In this document: positions 60,066-64,000 of the stretch, piece after piece | How positions within the stretch are numbered: position 1 is the stretch's first letter | Layout: every line of letters begins with the position of its first letter | From: Apiotrichum sp. Y4204 | Taxonomy: Eukaryota > Basidiomycota > Tremellomycetes > Trichosporonales > Trichosporonaceae | Assembly: GCA_025531455.1 (NCBI GenBank) | Contig: JAMYHL010000104.1 | Coordinates: 1 to 64,000, forward strand | DNA: 64,000 nucleotides | Direction of reading: 5' to 3' | Position numbers and translations under genes: made by a program | Notes under the pieces: generated by a model | Told to the model about the DNA's origin: nothing | Database searches by the model: none | What the model saw: only the letters and a program-made list of their open reading frames with translations

Positions 60066-60452
60066 ATGCCCCCCTCAACTCTCGACACAATCTACCACGT
60101 GAGCCATTCCAGCTGCAACCCACTGATGCCAGCTCCATGACATCCTCAGCACTCTCGCCCAACTGCGTTCCCCGACCGGCCCATTCTGCCTCTTATCTCA
60201 CCCGCCTGCCTTTCCCTTGTGGAACCGCGCCGGTCTGCCCACCCTTCGCAGACTGTGTACCGAAGCACAGCTCGCCCAAGGAGAGTATCTTATTGTCCTT
60301 CTGGAAGAGCGGCTTGCCGATGCTGAAGAGAGCTGTGAGTTGCATGGCAAACTCAGCTGACGACAGCGGAAACAAGGCGGCTGAGACGGAGGGCAAGGCG
60401 AAAGACGCGCAAATTCTTCGATCAACTCGAGGCGAGTGAGGGTCAGGCATGA
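60066..60452 (+). CDS. Small three-exon protein, 106 aa, paralogue-like partner of 59426-59793
   Basis: Exons are 60066-60098, 60133-60334 and 60367-60452. The introns are 34 nt (GTGAGC, CTGAT, CAG, phase 0) and 32 nt (GTGAGT, CTGAC, CAG, phase 1). The start is MPPS, and the first junction reads IYH then LHDILSTLAQL. This resembles the partner's ILDH then FHDTYVLLGRL, with the intron at exactly the same place and phase; the second intron of both genes is also phase 1. The middle has LPTLRRLCTEAQLAQGEYL, then an acidic helix, and the last exon is Arg-rich. No open frame longer than part of it exists without splicing, so it is easily missed. Function is unknown. Confidence 0.65.
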
Positions 60453-60590
60453 ACTGTAGTCTCAATGTAAAGGAGTCAGTAATGGCTTATCACGTGCACT
60501 GGCAAAACTGCGGCAAAGCCCTTGTCCACAAGGAAAGGCTTGTGGACATAGTGTACATAGTTATAACAACAAGTGTACTGTACAACTGCT

Positions 60591-63526
60591 CTAATTCTCC
60601 TCGAACAGTACCCATTTGCGATCACATCCCCTAAGCCTACTCGCTGTCGTCAGTCAGGCAAGCCACTGTTACTCACTTCTAAACTGTGTCGTCTTGGCAT
60701 GGAGGGTCTGCACAAGGGTGACGTACACTTCCACCTGTGACGGAGGAATGAGGTCGGGTGCCATCCGCTGGGTCCTTCGCAGGTCCCGTTTGCAGCGGGC
60801 GACGGCCTCCTCGACATCTTCCACCGCCTTGTCACGCTGCTGTGCCGCTACACGGGCGATGTGTGCTGGGTGCTTGCGCGAGCGTTCCGGGTTGGGTTGA
60901 CGGCCGGCCTGCGAGCGTGGCGTGCTTCCAGAAACGGAGACTGTGTCATCACGGCTGCCGGAGACGGAAGGGCGTCTTTCATGTCGTGATGCACAGAAGG
61001 AGGCCGGGGAGGCATAGTGTGAGCCACTCTCCGAATTACATTCTGATGCCGAGGCGTGGTTGTAGCTGTCTGCCTGGGAGGCCAGTAAGCGTGTGGGACT
61101 TGGCCTTGCAACGTGAGGATTGTCCAAGGGCACAAGATCATCATCGGAGATGCGCTCCTGGAAGACGTCCCTGCTGCGTGAACCCGATGTGCTCATACCA
61201 TTGACCTGTGAGCGGCGTTTTGAAGGCCCAGCTGTTGGCGATCGTGAAGAGCCAGGAATGGAGTGGTGTCGAATGCCTGAGTTCAGGCTCTCCAAATACA
61301 CCTCCTCAGGCTCAGACCCCTCAAGGCCTGATAGATTCTCCCACTCGTCGTCCTGCCTCGCAAGGGCAGGTGCGCGGCGTTGTCTAGGTGTGGAGGTGAT
61401 GGCGAGTCGGCTGTCAATGACATCCGAGGGGAGTGGGGAGTGGAGTTGATGTTCCAGGGCGTCATTGGTCACGGCCGCGTCGATGTTGCTAGTACGCGGT
61501 GTGGGTGTGAGAAGGGAGGTAACCGACGATGCAGACAGCGGAGCAGACCATTCCGGCACGGCAGATCGCTTGCGTTTTCCTCTATCCCGCAGAGACAGCC
61601 GCAGCCGGGACGGGGACATCTTACGCTTTGCCTTGAAGCGTGTCGGCGGGCGAAGTGAGGTCGCCGAGTCGGTGCGAGTGGTATGGTCGAGCTGCGTGTG
61701 ACTGGACTGCCTGGACTTGATGAGATCGTGATAGGTGCCACGATCAACCTTGGTACTTCCTTCGGGCTCGGTATCAACATCGATGCTCTCGCCGTTCTCG
61801 TCAGGATCGACCTTGACAATCCCCGAGTAACGGAGATGCAGTCTGACCTCGTCGGAATGACAGGGTGGTGCTAGGACGCGGTCGAGGAAACCTCTGTGTG
61901 AAGACGACGTGGTTGGAGCTGCAAGAGGTATCGTGGTCGGAGTGGATGGGAGGGAAGGTATCGCCGGCGTGGGAGGTGATGTGGAGAGCACTCGTGACGC
62001 GAGTCGAGAGGGGGAAGTTTCCGACGCCAGTACTGCTGGCACAGGAGACCGAGAGTGTGAGATGGAGTTTTCAGCGTTTGGCGACGGGAAGAGACGGGAT
62101 GGTGAAATGACCGATGGCGATGCGACCAATGCAGCTTGGGACGGGGTGTTGTAATTCTGCGATGGCGTTGGGCTCGCCGGAGAATCTGCCGAGGAAGCAG
62201 CGTTGATAGCTACCGAAGATGACGATTCATGCTCCATTGGCAGAGTCGGTGAAGCATCCATTGCCGGCAATGGACTATGCGGCTTGGACATCTCCGGAAC
62301 AGCCGTACGGGGTGGCTGGAAGGATTGAGACGGCGAACGAGAAAGAGGAGGATGGTTTGGAGCCGGTGTGCGAGAGGATTCTGGTGTGTGAGAGGATTTT
62401 GGAGACGCCAGAGCTGATCCTGACGAGATCGATTCTGATAGCTCGAGTTCAGGCAAAGGACGGGCGTCGGACGGAGATTGAGGTGATGCGGATGAGCTTG
62501 GGCACGACTCCGAGTCCTCAAAGGACGAAGCTGGAGAGCCTGAGGATGGAGGCGTGGGAGCATCCGTTGAAGTCGAGCCACACTGTGACGATGCAGTGTC
62601 GACTGAAGCCATAGGAGTGCAAGCTGCAGGCTGAGCCTGAGCATCTGGACGCAGAGGGTGAGATGGAACGGATGTGATGGGTGGTGGGCCTCGCGGTGTG
62701 GTCGATGGAGATGAAGATGATGTCGGTGTGATTGCTGATCTTGACGTTGTAGCAATCGTCTCCGACGAGCTGAGTGCCGAGGTAGCGGTTGACAAAGCCG
62801 TTTCCGTTGCCGGTGTTTGCCCTGATCCCGAATCCCAAGATGCTGAACCTGCGGCCGAGGTGGTGGCTGGAAAGGGCCTGAGCGCGAGTGCGTGTCGAGG
62901 AAAGTCGGACCGTACCGAAGCACCCAGAGATTGTGTGGGAAGCGAGAGTGAGAACTGGACGGGTGAACTTGACGCAGTTGGGCTTGAGAGACAGAACGGT
63001 GCTGAAAGACACCCAGGAAGGAGGGCGTGGTGCTGAGGCTGGACTTGTCCGACGTCGAGGTCCATGCCGTGGTCGTCACCTTGGTGTTCGCTGTCGTCCA
63101 CGTCCATCAACTCGTCGACTTCGTCCAAGTCCATCTCGTAGGAGCTTGGCTCAAGAGTCTGGTCGGGGTCGGAGACGGCGCGCACTAGTGCCAGCGCGCT
63201 TGAGAGGGATGCCGTGCTCGAGAGGGGTGTCGGTACTGATGCATTGTCCGGACATGCGACATCGTCGGGATGCGAGGGCAAGGAGTCACAGTCGGAGATT
63301 GCGGACTAGAGTCAGACCGAGCAGAAAACGAACATACCTGCTGTGATGAGCTGCTGCCGGCACTTCGCATAGACGGCGTACTCGGAGGCTCGATCCCATT
63401 CCCATCCCCATTCTCACGCGCACAGCTTCCCTGTTGGGCAGCGGGTGGAGCACAGGCCGCGAGCCCGAGTGAGTCGGCGACGAGTGCGTCGATGGAGCGC
63501 AAGAGATGCTCCTTGAGCGCGCTCAT
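60591..63526 (-). CDS. Long Ser/Pro-rich protein with helical C-terminus, ~956 aa
   Basis: Exon 1 is 63338-63526 (ATG at 63526, MSALKEHLLRSIDALVADSL). A 32-nt intron (GTATGT, CTGAC, TAG) joins in phase 0 to the large exon ending near 60677. A last 33-nt intron (60644-60676: GTGAGT, CTGAC, CAG) leads to a short exon ending at 60591. Without it the protein would stop at 60669 with 941 residues. An N-terminal helix is followed by an acidic Asp/Glu patch. Some 700 residues are dominated by Ser, Pro and Thr with many SP/TP sites. Basic patches and a charged C-terminal helix (AQQRDKAVEDVEEAVARCKR) come last. This looks like a disordered scaffold or regulatory protein that kinases may act on; the exact role is unknown and no domain is recognised. 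Confidence 0.75.
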
Positions 63527-63951
63527 CGAGAGGAATGGTGGGAGGTGGATGCTGGTGATGAGGATGATGATGATGATGACGATGAGAAGAGAGGTGATGA
63601 TGACGACGAAGAGGACGACAGCGTCAACGGGTTCTGCCCATACAAAAGCCACGTGGTCTCGCGTGGCATATGCATGGCTTCTGCGTGTTTTGCGTCTAAA
63701 ACTTCCCTTTTGGGAATTTCGTCTTGTCGATGTCCCTTTGTCCTCGTGTTTTTGTTTGTTTGTTTTGTTGTCTCTTTGTTCTCTCCATCCTCCTCTCCAT
63801 TCTCTCCAGCAGCATTGCAGCAGCCTACTCTGATGGCGACAAGGGGGTCACAACAGCGCTAGAGGCCATCAGCGACGGCGCCATCAACGAAATGCACGAC
63901 TAACACCAACTGACACTTCACCACTCACACATCAATACTTCCACACTCACG
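63527..63951. promoter_or_regulatory. Divergent promoter region with GATGATG microsatellite
   Basis: A GAT/GAC triplet run lies at about 63546-63612, next to the minus-strand gene. A pyrimidine-rich stretch (about 63745-63815, with TTTGTTTGTTTG and CTCTCCATCCTCC) forms the leader of the plus-strand gene. A nine-codon upstream ATG frame is present at about 63832. Confidence 0.5.
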
Positions 63952-64000
63952 ATGCGTATTCCACCAGACACGCTGCTTGCCCTGTTCCCACCCGACGAGC
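63952..64000 (+). CDS. Start of a gene cut by the window edge
   Basis: An ATG follows a CA-rich leader (CACTCACG) like those of the other genes here. The frame reads MRIPPDTLLALFPPDE up to the window end. The hydrophobic, Pro-bounded start is not diagnostic of a family. Only about 16 codons are visible. Confidence 0.4.
   Translation, partial: MRIPPDTLLALFPPDE

Noticed and set aside
62210..63079. 289-codon minus-strand frame inside the Ser/Pro-rich gene
   Set aside because: It is an alternative frame of a G/C-rich low-complexity exon. The main frame is longer and has the splice-supported start.

Overview
The window looks like nuclear DNA of a basidiomycete fungus. The genes carry very short spliceosomal introns (about 30-56 nt) with GTRNGY-type donors, CTRAY branch points and YAG/RAG acceptors. 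Coding exons are rich in G/C third positions, 5' leaders are CT-rich, and protein types include Zn2Cys6-like clusters, an F-box-like protein, an ACMSD-type amidohydrolase and Ser/Pro-rich proteins. A Tremellomycete (possibly Trichosporonales) is my inference; nothing in the window proves it. I saw no rRNA, tRNA, CRISPR array or bacterial operon.

Layout. 1-4.1 kb is repeat DNA: a 612-bp satellite built from two 306-bp monomers, then a decayed array of about 17 bp. 4.1-11.9 kb is a gene block: two neighbouring Zn2Cys6-like genes (minus), a RING/coiled-coil gene that looks broken by frameshifts (plus), an ACMSD-family amidohydrolase (plus, four exons, CRE-like sites and a TATA box upstream), and a small acidic-tailed protein (minus). 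11.9-43.5 kb is a gene desert of about 31 kb made of decayed duplications, gene remnants and successive zones, each saturated with its own short word: ATGCAT in 18.4-25.2 kb and ACATGGCA in 28.4-40.6 kb. Small hairpin families and a palindrome family (CATTACGGATCCGTAATG) are scattered through it. The only gene-like island inside is a GC-rich, multi-exon, THOC5-like remnant at 25.4-26.5 kb.

43.5-44.8 kb holds one coiled-coil/low-complexity gene. 44.8-49.0 kb is again empty. From 49 kb the window is gene-bearing: a small candidate mitochondrial protein, a divergent pair of unrecognised genes (50.0-52.8 kb), a four-exon gene whose spliced frame joins an F-box-like N-terminus to a degenerate 2OG-Fe(II) dioxygenase fold (53.8-56.3 kb), a gene fragment, a 215-bp foldback element, a head-to-head pair of small paralogues sharing an intron position (59.4-60.5 kb), a very long Ser/Pro-rich protein (60.6-63.5 kb), and the start of another gene at the right edge.

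The genes do not form an obvious pathway. The points of interest are the F-box/2OG fusion, the head-to-head small paralogues, the very small introns (several a multiple of three and therefore invisible to ORF finders), and the word-zoned gene desert, which could be pericentromeric or other heterochromatin.
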